NCBI GenBank assembly: GCA_002355495.1
Contig: AP017424.1
Span: 1,612,001-1,676,000 of the forward strand
From: Streptomyces laurentii
GTDB taxonomy: Bacteria > Actinomycetota > Actinomycetes > Streptomycetales > Streptomycetaceae
Direction of reading: 5' to 3'
DNA length: 64,000 bases
Positions within the stretch are counted from its first letter, which is position 1. Every line of letters begins with the position of its first letter. Positions 48,022 through 56,602 of the stretch are shown one piece after another. The position numbers and the translations under genes were made by a program. The notes under the pieces are model-generated. The model did no database searches. It was not told the origin of the DNA and saw nothing but the letters and a program-made list of their open reading frames with translations.

Positions 48022-49179
48022 TCACAGCCGCTCGATGATCGTCACGTTCGCCTGGCCGCCGCCCTCGCACATCGTCTGGAGGCCGTAGCGGCCGCCCGTG
48101 CGTTCGAGTTCGTTCAGCAGGGTCGTCATCAGCCGGACGCCGGTCGCGCCGAGCGGGTGGCCGAGGGCGATGGCGCCGCCGTTGACGTTGACGCGTTCCG
48201 GGTCGGTGCCGGTCTCCTTGAGCCAGGCGAGGACGACCGGCGCGAACGCCTCGTTGATCTCGACCAGGTCGATGGCGTCCATCGTCAGCCCGGTCTTCTT
48301 CAGGGCGTGCGCGGTCGCCGGTATCGGCGCGGACAGCATCCGGATCGGGTCCTCGCCGCGTACGGAGAGGTGGTGGATCCGGGCCCGCGGGGTCAGCCCG
48401 TGGACGCGGACCGCCCGCTCGCTCGCGATGAGCATCGCGGCGGCGCCGTCGGACACCTGGGAGGAGCAGGCGGCGGTGATGGTGCCGCCTTCGACGACCG
48501 GCTTCAGCCCGGCCATCTTCTCCAGGCTGGTGTCGCGGCGCGGCCCCTCGTCCGCGGCGACGTCCCCGTACGGCTCGGTCTCGCGCGCGAACCGGCCCTC
48601 GTCGATCGCGCGGATCGCTCGCTGGTGCGAGCGCAGGGCGAACTCCTCCTGGTCGCGGCGGGTGATACCCCACTGGGCGGCGATCAGTTCGGCGCCGTGG
48701 AACTGGTTGACGGGCGCGTCCCCGTACCGGGCGCGCCAGCCCTCGGAGCCGGCGTACGGGCCCTGGGTGAGGCCCAGCGGTTCGGCGGCCTGCCGGGAGG
48801 CGAAGGCGATCGGGATCATCGTCATGTTCTGGGTGCCGCCCGCGACCACCAGGTCCTGGGTGCCGGAGAGCACGCCCTGGGCGGCGAAGTGCACGGCCTG
48901 CTGGGAGGAGCCGCACTGCCGGTCGATCGTGACGCCGGGGACTTCCTCGGGCAGCCCGGCGGCCAGCCAGCAGGTGCGGGCGATGTCGCCGGCCTGCGGG
49001 CCGACGGTGTCGAGGCAGCCGAAGACGACGTCCTCGACGGCGGCCGGGTCGATGCCGGTGCGCCGGACCAGGGCGGTCAGGACGTGGGCGCCAAGGTCGG
49101 CCGGGTGGACGGCGCCGAGGCCGCCCCTGCGGCGGCCCACCGGGGTGCGGACCGCGTCGACGATGTAGGCCTCGGCCAT
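48022..49179 (-). CDS. fadA6: Acetyl-CoA acyltransferase (thiolase), FadA6-like
   Basis: A 385-residue thiolase for the last beta-oxidation-type steps of HIP catabolism. Active-site Cys in TIDRQCGSSQQAVHFA, NEAFAP with the catalytic His region in GGAIALGHPLGATG, and the second Cys in MCEGGGQANV. The ATG at 49179 follows CAGGAGGAAC. kstR2 ends 45 bases upstream on the same strand, as in the fadA6-kstR2 pair of mycobacteria. Confidence 0.9.
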   Translation of the reverse strand: MAEAYIVDAVRTPVGRRRGGLGAVHPADLGAHVLTALVRRTGIDPAAVEDVVFGCLDTVGPQAGDIARTCWLAAGLPEEVPGVTIDRQCGSSQQAVHFAAQGVLSGTQDLVVAGGTQNMTMIPIAFASRQAAEPLGLTQGPYAGSEGWRARYGDAPVNQFHGAELIAAQWGITRRDQEEFALRSHQRAIRAIDEGRFARETEPYGDVAADEGPRRDTSLEKMAGLKPVVEGGTITAACSSQVSDGAAAMLIASERAVRVHGLTPRARIHHLSVRGEDPIRMLSAPIPATAHALKKTGLTMDAIDLVEINEAFAPVVLAWLKETGTDPERVNVNGGAIALGHPLGATGVRLMTTLLNELERTGGRYGLQTMCEGGGQANVTIIERL

Positions 49180-49224
49180 GACTGTTCCTCCTGGCTCCTG
49201 CGCGGGTGAGGGCTGTCGGGGCTG

Positions 49225-49869
49225 CTAGGTGATGCGTACGGCGATCCCGTCGAGCACCATCGACAGGTACTGGCGGGCGATCTCCTCCGGGCTGTGCTGT
49301 CCGCCCGGGCGGTACCAGCTCGCGGCGACCCACACGGTGTCGCGGACGAAGCGGTAGGTGAGTCGGATGTCGAGGTCGGCGCGGAAGACGCCGGCGGCGA
49401 CACCGCGCTCCAGGGTGCCGAGCCAGGCCTGTTCGAATCTGACCTGGGATTCGGTGAGGTAGTGGAAGCGGGGCTGGTCGGTGAGGTGGCGGGCCTCCCG
49501 CTGGTAGATCGCGACGGCGGCGCGGTGCCGGTCGATCTCGCGGAAGGACTCGGTGACGAGGGCCTCGATGGTCTCCCGCGGGCCGAGGCCGGCGGCGAGG
49601 ACGGCGTCGTAGCCGTCCCACAGCTCGGTGAGGAAGGTCGAGAGGATCTCGTCGAGCATCGATTCCTTGGAATCGAAGTGGTAGTAGAGGCTGCCGGCGA
49701 GCATGCCCGCCGCGTCGGCGATCTGGCGGACGGTGGTGGCGTTGTACCCCTGGGCGGCGAACACGTCGGCGGCGGTGCCGAGGAGTTCTCCGCGCCGCGC
49801 GGGCGGGGTGGGCGTCACCTGCGTCTTCTTCTTCGTGGCCGGCGTCTTGGCCGGGGTCGTGGATGGCAC
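49225..49869 (-). CDS. kstR2: TetR repressor of steroid C/D-ring degradation, KstR2-like
   Basis: A 214-residue TetR regulator. After a Lys/Thr/Pro leader, the HTH reads RRGELLGTAADVFAAQGYNA, TTVRQIADAAGMLAGSLYYHF and FDSKESMLDEILSTFL. The C-terminal part matches the M. tuberculosis KstR2 pattern (AVAIYQREARHLTDQPRFHY, LTYRFVRDTVWVAASWYRPGG, QYLSMVLDGI). KstR2 represses its regulon until HIP-CoA binds. GTG 49869 is taken; no strong ribosome-binding site is visible. A MITE-like element lies 28 bases upstream and could affect its promoter. Confidence 0.9.
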   Translation of the reverse strand: MPSTTPAKTPATKKKTQVTPTPPARRGELLGTAADVFAAQGYNATTVRQIADAAGMLAGSLYYHFDSKESMLDEILSTFLTELWDGYDAVLAAGLGPRETIEALVTESFREIDRHRAAVAIYQREARHLTDQPRFHYLTESQVRFEQAWLGTLERGVAAGVFRADLDIRLTYRFVRDTVWVAASWYRPGGQHSPEEIARQYLSMVLDGIAVRIT

Positions 49870-49897
49870 ACGTCCATTCTCGCGCCATGCCTCGCTA

Positions 49898-50123
49898 GGG
49901 CCTTTCTTTTGGGTCAGGCTGGGTCAGGGAGCGGGGTCCGGTGCGTGTGATCGCAAGGCGGAGGAGGGAGACAACGCGGTGGGGGTACCTCCCGTGCCCG
50001 AAGGGCTACGGGGGAGTTGGCGACTGACGACAACGCGGCGTGGGGGCACCTCCCGTGCCCGGAGGGCTACGGGGGAGCGCGTGCCGGGGCACGCGAGCCC
50101 AGCAAGATCCAAAGGAAAGGCCC
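49898..50123. mobile_element. MITE-like element with 18-bp terminal inverted repeats and TA target duplication
   Basis: A 226-base element without a transposase. Left end GGGCCTTTCTTTTGGGTC (49898-49915); right end GATCCAAAGGAAAGGCCC (50106-50123) is its reverse complement at 16 of 18 positions. TA lies on both sides (49896-49897, 50124-50125), as for IS630/Tc1-type insertion. Inside are two near-identical 45-base direct repeats (about 49970-50014 and 50030-50076, core ACCTCCCGTGCCCG). I recall similar GGGCCTTTC-ended repeats in other streptomycetes. Confidence 0.75.
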
Positions 50124-50941
50124 TAAGCCCGTTGACTGCTGACGGAGACCGTCTCGCCGGTCAGGTACGACGTGTAGTCGCTGGCGAGCAGGACGATGAC
50201 GTTGGCGACCTCCCAGGGTTCGGCGTACCGGCCGAACGCCTCGCGCGCGGTCAGTTCCTCCAGGAGCGCGGCGGAGGTGACCTTGACCAGGTGGGGGTGC
50301 ATGGCGAGGGAGGGGGCGACGGCGTTGACGCGGACGCCGTACGCGGCGGCCTCGACGGCGGCGCAGCGGGTCAGGGCCATCACGCCGGCCTTGGCGGCGG
50401 CGTAGTGGGCCTGGCCGGCCTGGGCGCGCCAGCCGACGACGGAGGCGTTGTTGACGATCACGCCGGGGTGGTCGGTGTCGCGGAAGTGGCGCAGGGCGGC
50501 GCGGGTGCAGCGGAAGGTGCCGGTGAGGGTGACGTCGAGGACGCGGTGCCACTGGTCGTCGGTCATGTCGGCGAGGTCGGCGGTGCCGCCGAGGCCGGCG
50601 TTGTGGACGAGGACGTCGAGGCGGCCGTGGAGCCGTACGGCCGTGTCGTACAGAGCCTGGACCTGGGTCTCGTCGGTGACGTCGCAGGGCTGGGCGGCGA
50701 CCCGGTCGGCGCCGAACTCGGTGGCCAGCGCGGTCTCGGTCTCCTTCAGGCGGCGGGTGTGGGCGTCGCTGACGAGGACGCGGGCTCCTTCCTCCAGGAG
50801 GCGGCGGGCGGTGGCGCCGCCGATCCCGGCGCCGGCGGCGGCGGTGACGACGGCGGTGCGGCCGGCGAGCAGCCCGTGCCCGGGGACGTACGGCGGGGGC
50901 GGTACGGGGGTACGGGGCGGGGGCGGCGTACGGGAGGTCAT
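50123..50941 (-). CDS. Short-chain dehydrogenase of the KstR2 locus (Rv3559c-like)
   Basis: A 272-residue SDR: VVTAAAGAGIGGATARRLLEEGA (cofactor loop AAGAGIG), VHNAGLGG, NNASVVGWRAQAGQAHYAAAKAG with Ser and YxxxK, VRVNAVAPSLAMHP. Its ATG overlaps the fadE30 stop (ATGA). The stop codon TAG is formed exactly at the junction with the MITE-like element, so the original C-terminus may have been slightly different. Same order (fadE30, SDR, kstR2, fadA6) as Rv3560c-Rv3556c. Confidence 0.87.
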   Translation of the reverse strand: MTSRTPPPPRTPVPPPPYVPGHGLLAGRTAVVTAAAGAGIGGATARRLLEEGARVLVSDAHTRRLKETETALATEFGADRVAAQPCDVTDETQVQALYDTAVRLHGRLDVLVHNAGLGGTADLADMTDDQWHRVLDVTLTGTFRCTRAALRHFRDTDHPGVIVNNASVVGWRAQAGQAHYAAAKAGVMALTRCAAVEAAAYGVRVNAVAPSLAMHPHLVKVTSAALLEELTAREAFGRYAEPWEVANVIVLLASDYTSYLTGETVSVSSQRA

Positions 50942-52154
50942 GGGCGCGGCTCCTTCGGGAGGCCGAGTACCCGCTCGGCGAGGAGGGTGCGCTGGATCTC
51001 GCTGGATCCGGCGTAGATGGTGTCGGCGCGGGAGAAGAGGAACAGCCGCTGCCAGTCGTCGAGTTCGTACGCGCCGGGGTTCCCGTACAAGCCGGGGTCG
51101 GCGTACGCGCCGGAGCCTGGCGTGCCGGAGCCCGGCGTGGCGGTCAGGGTGGCGGCCGGTCCGCGGACGCGCAGGGCGAGTTCGCCGAGGTCGCGGTGCC
51201 AGTGGGACCAGGCGAGCTTGGTGAGGGAGGGGTCGGCACCGCACAGGGCGTGGGCGCGCAGGGTGCGCAGTCCGGCCCAGGCGCGGACGAGCCGGTCGTG
51301 GACGAGCGGGTCGGCGGCGGCGCCGTTGGCGCGGGCGAGGGCGGTGAGGGCGTCGAGTTCGCGGCGGAAGCCGACCTGCTGGCCGAGGGTGGAGACGCCG
51401 CGTTCGTAGCCGAGGGTGGCCAGGGCGATGCGCCAGCCGTCGCCGGGGGCGCCGACGACGTGGCCGGCCGGGGTGCGGGCGCCGTCGAAGAAGACCTCGT
51501 TGAACTCGCTGGTGCCGGTGAGCTGGGTGATGGGCCGGATGGTGACGCCGGGCTGGTCGAGCGGGACGAGGAGGTAGGACAGTCCGGTGTGCGGGCGGGT
51601 GCCGGGGGCGCGGGGGTGGTGCGGGCGAGGACGAAGCACCACTGGGCGTGGTGGGCGAGCGAGGTCCAGGTCTTCTGGCCGTCCACGATCCAGTCGCCGC
51701 GGTCGCCGTCGCGGACGGCGCGGGTGCGGACGGCGGCGAGGTCGGAGCCGGCGCCGGGTTCGCTGTAGCCCTGGCACCACAGTTCTTCGACTGCTCGGAT
51801 CCGTGGGAGGAACCGGGCCTTCTGTTCCTCGGTGCCGTGGTCGATCAGGGTGGGGCCGAGGAGTTGCTCGCCGATGTGGTTGACGCGGGCGGGGGCGTCG
51901 GCGAGGGCGTACTCCTCGTGGAAGGCGAGCTGCTGCGCGAGGCTCGCGCCGCGTCCGCCGTACTCCTCGGGCCAGCCGACGCAGGTCCAGCCGTGGTCGG
52001 CCATGTGCCGTTCCCAGGCGAGGCGTTCGGCGAACGCCTCGTGTTCCCGGCCGGGGCCGCCGAGTCCCTTCAGAGCGGCGAACTCGCCGCTGAGCCGGGT
52101 CTGCAGCCAGTCGCGTATCGCGGCGCGGAACTCCTCGACGCTGCTCATGGCCAT
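50938..52154 (-). CDS. fadE30: Acyl-CoA dehydrogenase, FadE30-like, apparent frameshift near 51605
   Basis: FAD-dependent acyl-CoA dehydrogenase acting early in HIP-CoA beta-oxidation. The N-terminal part reads MADHGWTCVGWPEEYGGRGA, ELWCQGYSEPGAGSDLAAVRT and WIVDGQKTWTSLAHHAQWCF. The frame then breaks within the G-runs 51604-51608/51612-51616 (C on the coding strand), and the rest continues in the next frame: HTGLSYLLVPLDQPGVTIRP, WRIALATLGYERG, SRADTIYAGSSEIQRTLLAERVLGLP. One added C gives 405 residues. ATG 52154 or 52148 (MAMSS) both fit. Divergent from two further fadE genes across the second operator. Confidence 0.87.
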
Positions 52155-52161
52155 ACGTTAA

Positions 52162-52181
52162 CCTACCAAACACTTGTTAGG
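52162..52181. promoter_or_regulatory. KstR2-like operator in the fadE30 / fadE divergent promoter
   Basis: CCTACCAAACACTTGTTAGG, an inverted repeat of CCTAnCAA halves. Its reverse complement shares the 17-base pattern CCTAACAAnnGTTTGGT with the site at 40491. It contains ACCAAACACTTGTT, close to the mycobacterial KstR2 consensus. It lies eight bases before the fadE30 ATG, a position suited to repression. Confidence 0.78.
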
Positions 52182-52258
52182 GAAGGATGTGCAGCCGCCA
52201 TGCCCGACGTTCCCGGCTCTTCCCGACTCCCCCGCTCCTCAGGGGTGTTGGTGCGCTG

Positions 52259-53428
52259 ATGGACCTCTCGTACACCGCCGAGGAGGAAGAGTTCCGCGCC
52301 GCGGCCCGCGCCTGGCTGCGGGCGCACGTACCACCCGAACCGCTGCCGTCGCTGGAGACCGCGGAGGGCTTCGCCGCGCACCGCGTGTGGGAGGGCCGAC
52401 TGGCCGCCGGGGGCTGGTCGGCGGTGTCCTGGCCCGAGCGGTACGGGGGCCGGGACGCCGACCTGACGCGCTGGCTGCTCTTCGAGGAGGAGTACTACGC
52501 GGCGGGGGCGCCCGGCCGGGTCTCGCAGAACGGGGTCAGCCTGCTCGCCCCCACCCTCTTCGCGTACGGCACCGAGGAGCAGCGGGCCCGGGTGCTGCCG
52601 CCCATGGCGACCGGCGAGGTGATCTGGGCGCAGGCGTGGTCCGAGCCGGAGGCGGGTTCCGACCTGGCCTCGCTCACCTCACGCGCGGTGCGGACGGACG
52701 GCGGCTGGCTGCTGTCCGGGCAGAAGACCTGGTCGTCGCGGGCGGCCTTCGCCGACCGGGCCTTCGGGATCTTCCGCAGCGACCCCGGCCCGGCGGCGGA
52801 GGGCCGGCCGCACCGGGGTCTGACGTATCTGATGTTCGACCTGCGGGCGCCGGGCGTGACGGTGCGGCCCGTCGGGCGGCTCGACGGACGGCCGGCCTTC
52901 GCCGAACTCTTCCTGGACGACGTGTTCGTGCCGGACGAGGACGTCGTGGGCGAGCCCGGTCAGGGCTGGCGGATCGCGATGTCCGCGACCGGCAACGAGC
53001 GCGGGCTCACCCTGCGCTCCCCCGGCCGCTTCCTGGCCGCCGCCGACCGGCTCGTACGGCTGTGGCGGGAGCGGTCCGAGGCGTCGGCCGGGGTGACGGC
53101 GGACTCGGCGCTGCGCGACCGGGTGGCGGACGCGGTGATCGGCGCGCGCGCGTACCGGTTGTTCACGGCGGCGGGTGCGGCACGGCTCGCGGAGGGGGCG
53201 GACCTCGGGGCGGAGTCCAGCCTGAACAAGGTGTTCTGGTCCACGTTCGATCTCGCGCTGCACGAGACGGCGCTGGATCTGCTCGGCCCGGAAGGAGAGT
53301 CGGCGGATTCGGCGTGGGCCGAGGGGTACGTGTTCGCGCTCGCGGGTCCGATCTACGCGGGCACGAACGAGATCCAGCGCGACATCATCGCCGAGCGCCT
53401 GCTCGGCCTGCCGAAGGGCCGCCGCTGA
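52259..53428 (+). CDS. Acyl-CoA dehydrogenase of the KstR2 locus (FadE31/FadE32-like)
   Basis: A 389-residue acyl-CoA dehydrogenase: DLSYTAEEEEFRAAARAWL, GWSAVSWPERYGGRDADL, IWAQAWSEPEAGSDLASLTSRA, LSGQKTWSSRAAFADRAFG, GWRIAMSATGNERGLTLRSPG, and C-terminal LAGPIYAGTNEIQRDIIAERLLGLP. HIP-CoA dehydrogenases of this locus work as heteromers, and the overlapping shorter partner downstream fits that. ATG 52259 has no close strong ribosome-binding site. Confidence 0.87.
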   Translation: MDLSYTAEEEEFRAAARAWLRAHVPPEPLPSLETAEGFAAHRVWEGRLAAGGWSAVSWPERYGGRDADLTRWLLFEEEYYAAGAPGRVSQNGVSLLAPTLFAYGTEEQRARVLPPMATGEVIWAQAWSEPEAGSDLASLTSRAVRTDGGWLLSGQKTWSSRAAFADRAFGIFRSDPGPAAEGRPHRGLTYLMFDLRAPGVTVRPVGRLDGRPAFAELFLDDVFVPDEDVVGEPGQGWRIAMSATGNERGLTLRSPGRFLAAADRLVRLWRERSEASAGVTADSALRDRVADAVIGARAYRLFTAAGAARLAEGADLGAESSLNKVFWSTFDLALHETALDLLGPEGESADSAWAEGYVFALAGPIYAGTNEIQRDIIAERLLGLPKGRR

Positions 53429-54399
53429 TGCGTTTCCTGCCGACCGACGAACAGCGTGCCTTCGCGCGTTCCCTGGACGCGATGCTGACCGCCGCCGGTA
53501 CGCCGGGGATCGTACGGGCGTGGGCGGCGGGCGACCCCGGGCCGGGGCGGGCGCTGTGGGCGCGGCTCGGCGCGGCCGGGGTGTTCGCGCTCGCGGCGCC
53601 CGAGGCGTACGAGGGGGTGGGGCCGCTGCCGGCCGAACTCGCCCACGCCTTCGTGGAGTCGGGGCGCCACGCCGTCCCCGGCCCGCTGGTGGAGACGGTC
53701 GCGGCGACGGTGCTGCTCGCGGAACTGGGCGACCCGGCGAAGCGGTTGCCGGGCCTGGTCGCGGGCGAGACGGTCGCGACGCTCGCGCTCGACGTGTGCT
53801 CCCCATACGCGCTGGACGCCGACGCCGCCGATGTCGTTCTGGCCGTCACCGGGGACGAGGTGTGGCTGGCGCCGGGGCATGGGGAGGTGCGGGTGTCGGC
53901 CGATCCGGCCCGGCGGCCGGCCCCGCCGCTGCCCGGGGGCGAACTCCTCGCCGCCGGGCCGGCGGTGCGGGCGGCGGCGCGGCGGGCGCGCGACTGGGCA
54001 CTGCTCGCGACGGCCGCGCAGTCGCTGGGTGTGGGGCTCGCGCTGCTGGACCGGACGGTGGCGTACGCGCGGCAGCGCACCCAGTTCGGTGCCCCGATCG
54101 GCTCGTTCCAGGCGGTCAAACACCGGCTCGCGGACACGCTGCTGGGCCTGGAGTTCGCCCGCCCGCTGCTCTTCGGAGCGGCGCTCACGTGCGAGAGCGG
54201 TGATCTGGCGGCGGCCAAGGTGGCGACCGGCGAGGCCGCGTACGCGGCGGCCCGAACCGCCCTCCAGATCCACGGCGCCGTCGGCTACACCGACGAACTC
54301 GACCTCTCCCTCTGGCTCCGCAAGGCCCGCCCCCTCCGTGACGCCTGGGGCACCCCGTCCTGGTGCCGCGCCCGCGTGCTGGCCGGCCCCACCCCGTAG
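53428..54399 (+). CDS. Acyl-CoA dehydrogenase partner subunit (FadE32/FadE33-like)
   Basis: A 323-residue, shorter and more divergent acyl-CoA dehydrogenase: FLPTDEQRAFARSLDAML, SLGVGLALLDRTVAYARQRTQFGAPIGSFQAVKHRLAD (in parts AYARQRTQFGAPIGSFQ), and C-terminal HGAVGYTDELDLSLWLRKARP. Start and upstream stop overlap (TGATG), indicating co-translation as the second subunit of an alpha2-beta2-type enzyme. A fadD3-like HIP-CoA ligase, expected in this region, is not present in the window. Confidence 0.85.
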   Translation: MRFLPTDEQRAFARSLDAMLTAAGTPGIVRAWAAGDPGPGRALWARLGAAGVFALAAPEAYEGVGPLPAELAHAFVESGRHAVPGPLVETVAATVLLAELGDPAKRLPGLVAGETVATLALDVCSPYALDADAADVVLAVTGDEVWLAPGHGEVRVSADPARRPAPPLPGGELLAAGPAVRAAARRARDWALLATAAQSLGVGLALLDRTVAYARQRTQFGAPIGSFQAVKHRLADTLLGLEFARPLLFGAALTCESGDLAAAKVATGEAAYAAARTALQIHGAVGYTDELDLSLWLRKARPLRDAWGTPSWCRARVLAGPTP

Positions 54400-54471
54400 A
54401 ACGCCGAGGCACGGAGAACACCGAGGCAGGCGCGAGGGGGGTGTGTCAGTGGGCCGTGCCAGAGTCTGCGC

Positions 54472-55389
54472 ATGCTCGAGATCGTGGTGAAGACGGAGAA
54501 CTGGGAACGGCACGTCCGCGTGTCCGCCGAGGAGCTGGCCGGGCTGGTCCGGCGCATCGGGGGTGACGGCGACCGGTTCCTGGTGCTCCAGCGGATACCC
54601 GACCTGCCCGATGTCTTCGCCCAGATCTGGCACGAGACCGGCGGCGACTACACGGTGGAGCACCGCGACGGGGCCGCCGACCGGCACTTCGAGGCGCGGG
54701 CCGGGGAACCCGAGGCCGTGATCGCGGCGCTGACCGGCTGGGCCCGCCAGGACGCCGGCTGGGACGCCGGTGTGGCGTGGTCGCCGCTGGACATGGGTCC
54801 CGTCCCCGACGTACCGGCGCTCGAACTCCGCGACGACGACCGGGAGATGCTGGAGCAGCACGTCCGCGAGGTACTGGTCGGCGGTTACGCCTCCCGTGCC
54901 GAGCTGGCCGAACTCGCCGAGGAGTACCTGGTCACCGACGAGCACCGGCCGGTCTCGCGCGCGCAGGCGACGGCGCTCGCCGACCGCATGTGGCTGGAGC
55001 GGGTGGCGGAGCAGGCCGGCTGGCGGGGCGAGACCGACCCCGAACGGCTCACCCGCGCGTTCGCCGCGCTGAGCGAGGCCGGCATCACCGCCCGCGAGAA
55101 CTTCGCCTGCTGCCGTACCTGCGCCGATGCCGAGATCGGCGCTCACGCCGGGCCCGAAGCCCGCGGCTTCGTCTACTTCCACTCCCAGTGCACGGACTCC
55201 GCCGCGACCGGACGCGGCCTGACGCTTCTCTACGGGGCCTTCGCCGACTCCCCCGAGGCCACCGCGGCCGTCGGCCACGAGGTGGTGGCCGCCCTCGAAG
55301 CGGTCGGCCTGCGCACCGCGTGGAACCACGACCCCAGTCGGGCCATCGAGGTTACTCCCCTGGACTGGCGCCGCCGCCTCGTCGGGTAG
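54472..55389 (+). CDS. DUF6891 domain protein
   Basis: A 305-residue protein of unknown role. The C-terminal half carries the family pattern ENFACCRTCADAEIGAHAGP, ARGFVYFHSQCTDSAATGRG, LTLLYGAFADSPEATAAVGHE and LRTAWNHDPSRAIEVTPLDW; the Cys pair could bind metal. The N-terminal half (residues 1-95) is a compact alpha/beta region with FLVLQRIPDLPDVFAQIWHE. ATG 54472 is chosen; the preceding bases GCGCATG have no clear Shine-Dalgarno. Transcribed alone after the fadE pair. Name assignment is from memory. Confidence 0.7.
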   Translation: MLEIVVKTENWERHVRVSAEELAGLVRRIGGDGDRFLVLQRIPDLPDVFAQIWHETGGDYTVEHRDGAADRHFEARAGEPEAVIAALTGWARQDAGWDAGVAWSPLDMGPVPDVPALELRDDDREMLEQHVREVLVGGYASRAELAELAEEYLVTDEHRPVSRAQATALADRMWLERVAEQAGWRGETDPERLTRAFAALSEAGITARENFACCRTCADAEIGAHAGPEARGFVYFHSQCTDSAATGRGLTLLYGAFADSPEATAAVGHEVVAALEAVGLRTAWNHDPSRAIEVTPLDWRRRLVG

Positions 55390-55418
55390 CAGGGGGACCG
55401 ACGACCCGACCCTGAGGC

Positions 55419-55919
55419 TCAGCTTGCGGTCGGGACGCCGGCGACGCGGCGCTCGCCGCCGTTGCGCTCCTGCCAGAAGCGGTATACGTCAACGGCGTCG
55501 GCGCGCTCCTCGTGGCGCATCGGGAGCCGGCGCTCCTGCCAGGGCTTGGCGAACTCGTCGTAGAAGGTGTCGAGTTCGAAGTACTTGCGGTCGTCGACGT
55601 AGTGGGGCTCGTAGGCGTCTCGGGTGGTGAGGAAGACGACCTCGTCCGGCGAGCAGTAGTACAGCGAGCCCAGACACATCGGGCAGGGGTGGGCCAGCAC
55701 GTAGATGGTGGTGCCGGTGAGGTGCTCGGTGCCGAGCGTGGTGCAGGCGTCGCGGATGGCGAGGATCTCCGCGTGCGCGGTGGGGTCGCCGGTCTGGGCG
55801 ACCAGGTTGGGGCTCTCGGCGAGGATCTCGCCGTCCTTGACGATGACGGTCGCGAACGGACGGCCGCCCTCGGCGACGTTCCGACGGGCGAGGTCGATGG
55901 TGCGCTGGACGAAGTCCAT
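55419..55919 (-). CDS. Nucleoside/guanine deaminase-like zinc enzyme
   Basis: A 166-residue member of the cytidine deaminase superfamily. Zinc site and general base: HAEI (His49, Glu51) and PCPMC (Cys79, Cys82); GGRPFATVIVKDGEIL and YEPHYVDDRKYFELDTFYDEF resemble guanine deaminases. It hydrolyses an amino group from a purine-type base; the exact substrate is not set. The ATG at 55919 follows CGGAGGAC. It is third in the minus-strand unit with cyanase and carbonic anhydrase, all producing or consuming ammonia and bicarbonate. Confidence 0.85.
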   Translation of the reverse strand: MDFVQRTIDLARRNVAEGGRPFATVIVKDGEILAESPNLVAQTGDPTAHAEILAIRDACTTLGTEHLTGTTIYVLAHPCPMCLGSLYYCSPDEVVFLTTRDAYEPHYVDDRKYFELDTFYDEFAKPWQERRLPMRHEERADAVDVYRFWQERNGGERRVAGVPTAS

Positions 55920-55950
55920 GAGGGTCCTCCGAAGTGGGGGAAAGAAGAGA

Positions 55951-56001
55951 GGAGGGGCGGGGCGGGGCGGAGGGGAGGAGGGAGGGGCGGGGCGGAGGGG
56001 G
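55951..56001 (+). repeat. G-rich direct repeats between cynS and the deaminase gene
   Basis: The 15-base GGAGGGGCGGGGCGG occurs at 55951-55965 and 55981-55995 in a run of G-tracts. This is a potential G-quadruplex on the non-template strand, or C-rich mRNA spacer, that may set relative expression. Confidence 0.6.
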
Positions 56002-56074
56002 TGTCCGGCCCGCCCCTGGTGGCGCCTGGCGCGCGTACCCGTACGGGCACCGGTGCGCCTACTACCCGTACAGG

Positions 56075-56545
56075 TCAGAAGGGCTTGGTGGGGAGGTACT
56101 TGCCGTCCAGGGTGATGACGGCGCGGTGACCGCCCTCGGGGTCCTCGACCTTCTTGACGTCGAGCCTGAAGTTGATCGCGGAGATGATGCCGTCGCCGAA
56201 CTCCTCGTGCACCAGGGCCTTGAGGGTCGTGCCGTAGACCTGGAGCATCTCGTAGAAGCGGTACATCGTCGGGTCCGTCGGAATCCGGTTCGGCATCGAG
56301 CCGCGGACCGGGATGGCCTGCAGCAGCAGCGCGTCGCTCTCGTCGAGGCCCAGCAGCTCGGCCACGGCCTTGGCCGACTCCTCCGGCAGCGGGTGCTGGC
56401 CGAGAACGGCGGCGGTGGTGAAGGCCACCGACAGGCCGGACGCCTCGGCGATCTGCTTCCAGGACAGGTCCTTGCGCATCTTCGCGTCGACGGCCTTGTC
56501 CGCGAGGGCCTCACGAGCGGTCTGGTTGGACTGGGACTGCAGCAT
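56075..56545 (-). CDS. cynS: Cyanate hydratase (cyanase)
   Basis: Converts cyanate plus bicarbonate to ammonia and CO2. 156 residues, the same length as Escherichia coli CynS, with its catalytic residues at the same positions: Arg96 and Glu99 (MYRFYEML), Ser122 (ISAINF). The N-terminal helical domain has [15 protein letters not shown], and the C-terminus ends GKYLPTKPF. The ATG at 56545 follows AAAGGACG. It lies downstream of a carbonic anhydrase that would recycle the bicarbonate it uses. Confidence 0.97.
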   Translation of the reverse strand: MLQSQSNQTAREALADKAVDAKMRKDLSWKQIAEASGLSVAFTTAAVLGQHPLPEESAKAVAELLGLDESDALLLQAIPVRGSMPNRIPTDPTMYRFYEMLQVYGTTLKALVHEEFGDGIISAINFRLDVKKVEDPEGGHRAVITLDGKYLPTKPF

Positions 56546-56602
56546 GATCGATACGTCCTTTCGGAGTGGGGGGATGAAGGGGTGAGGGGAGGGGTGGGGG
56601 GA

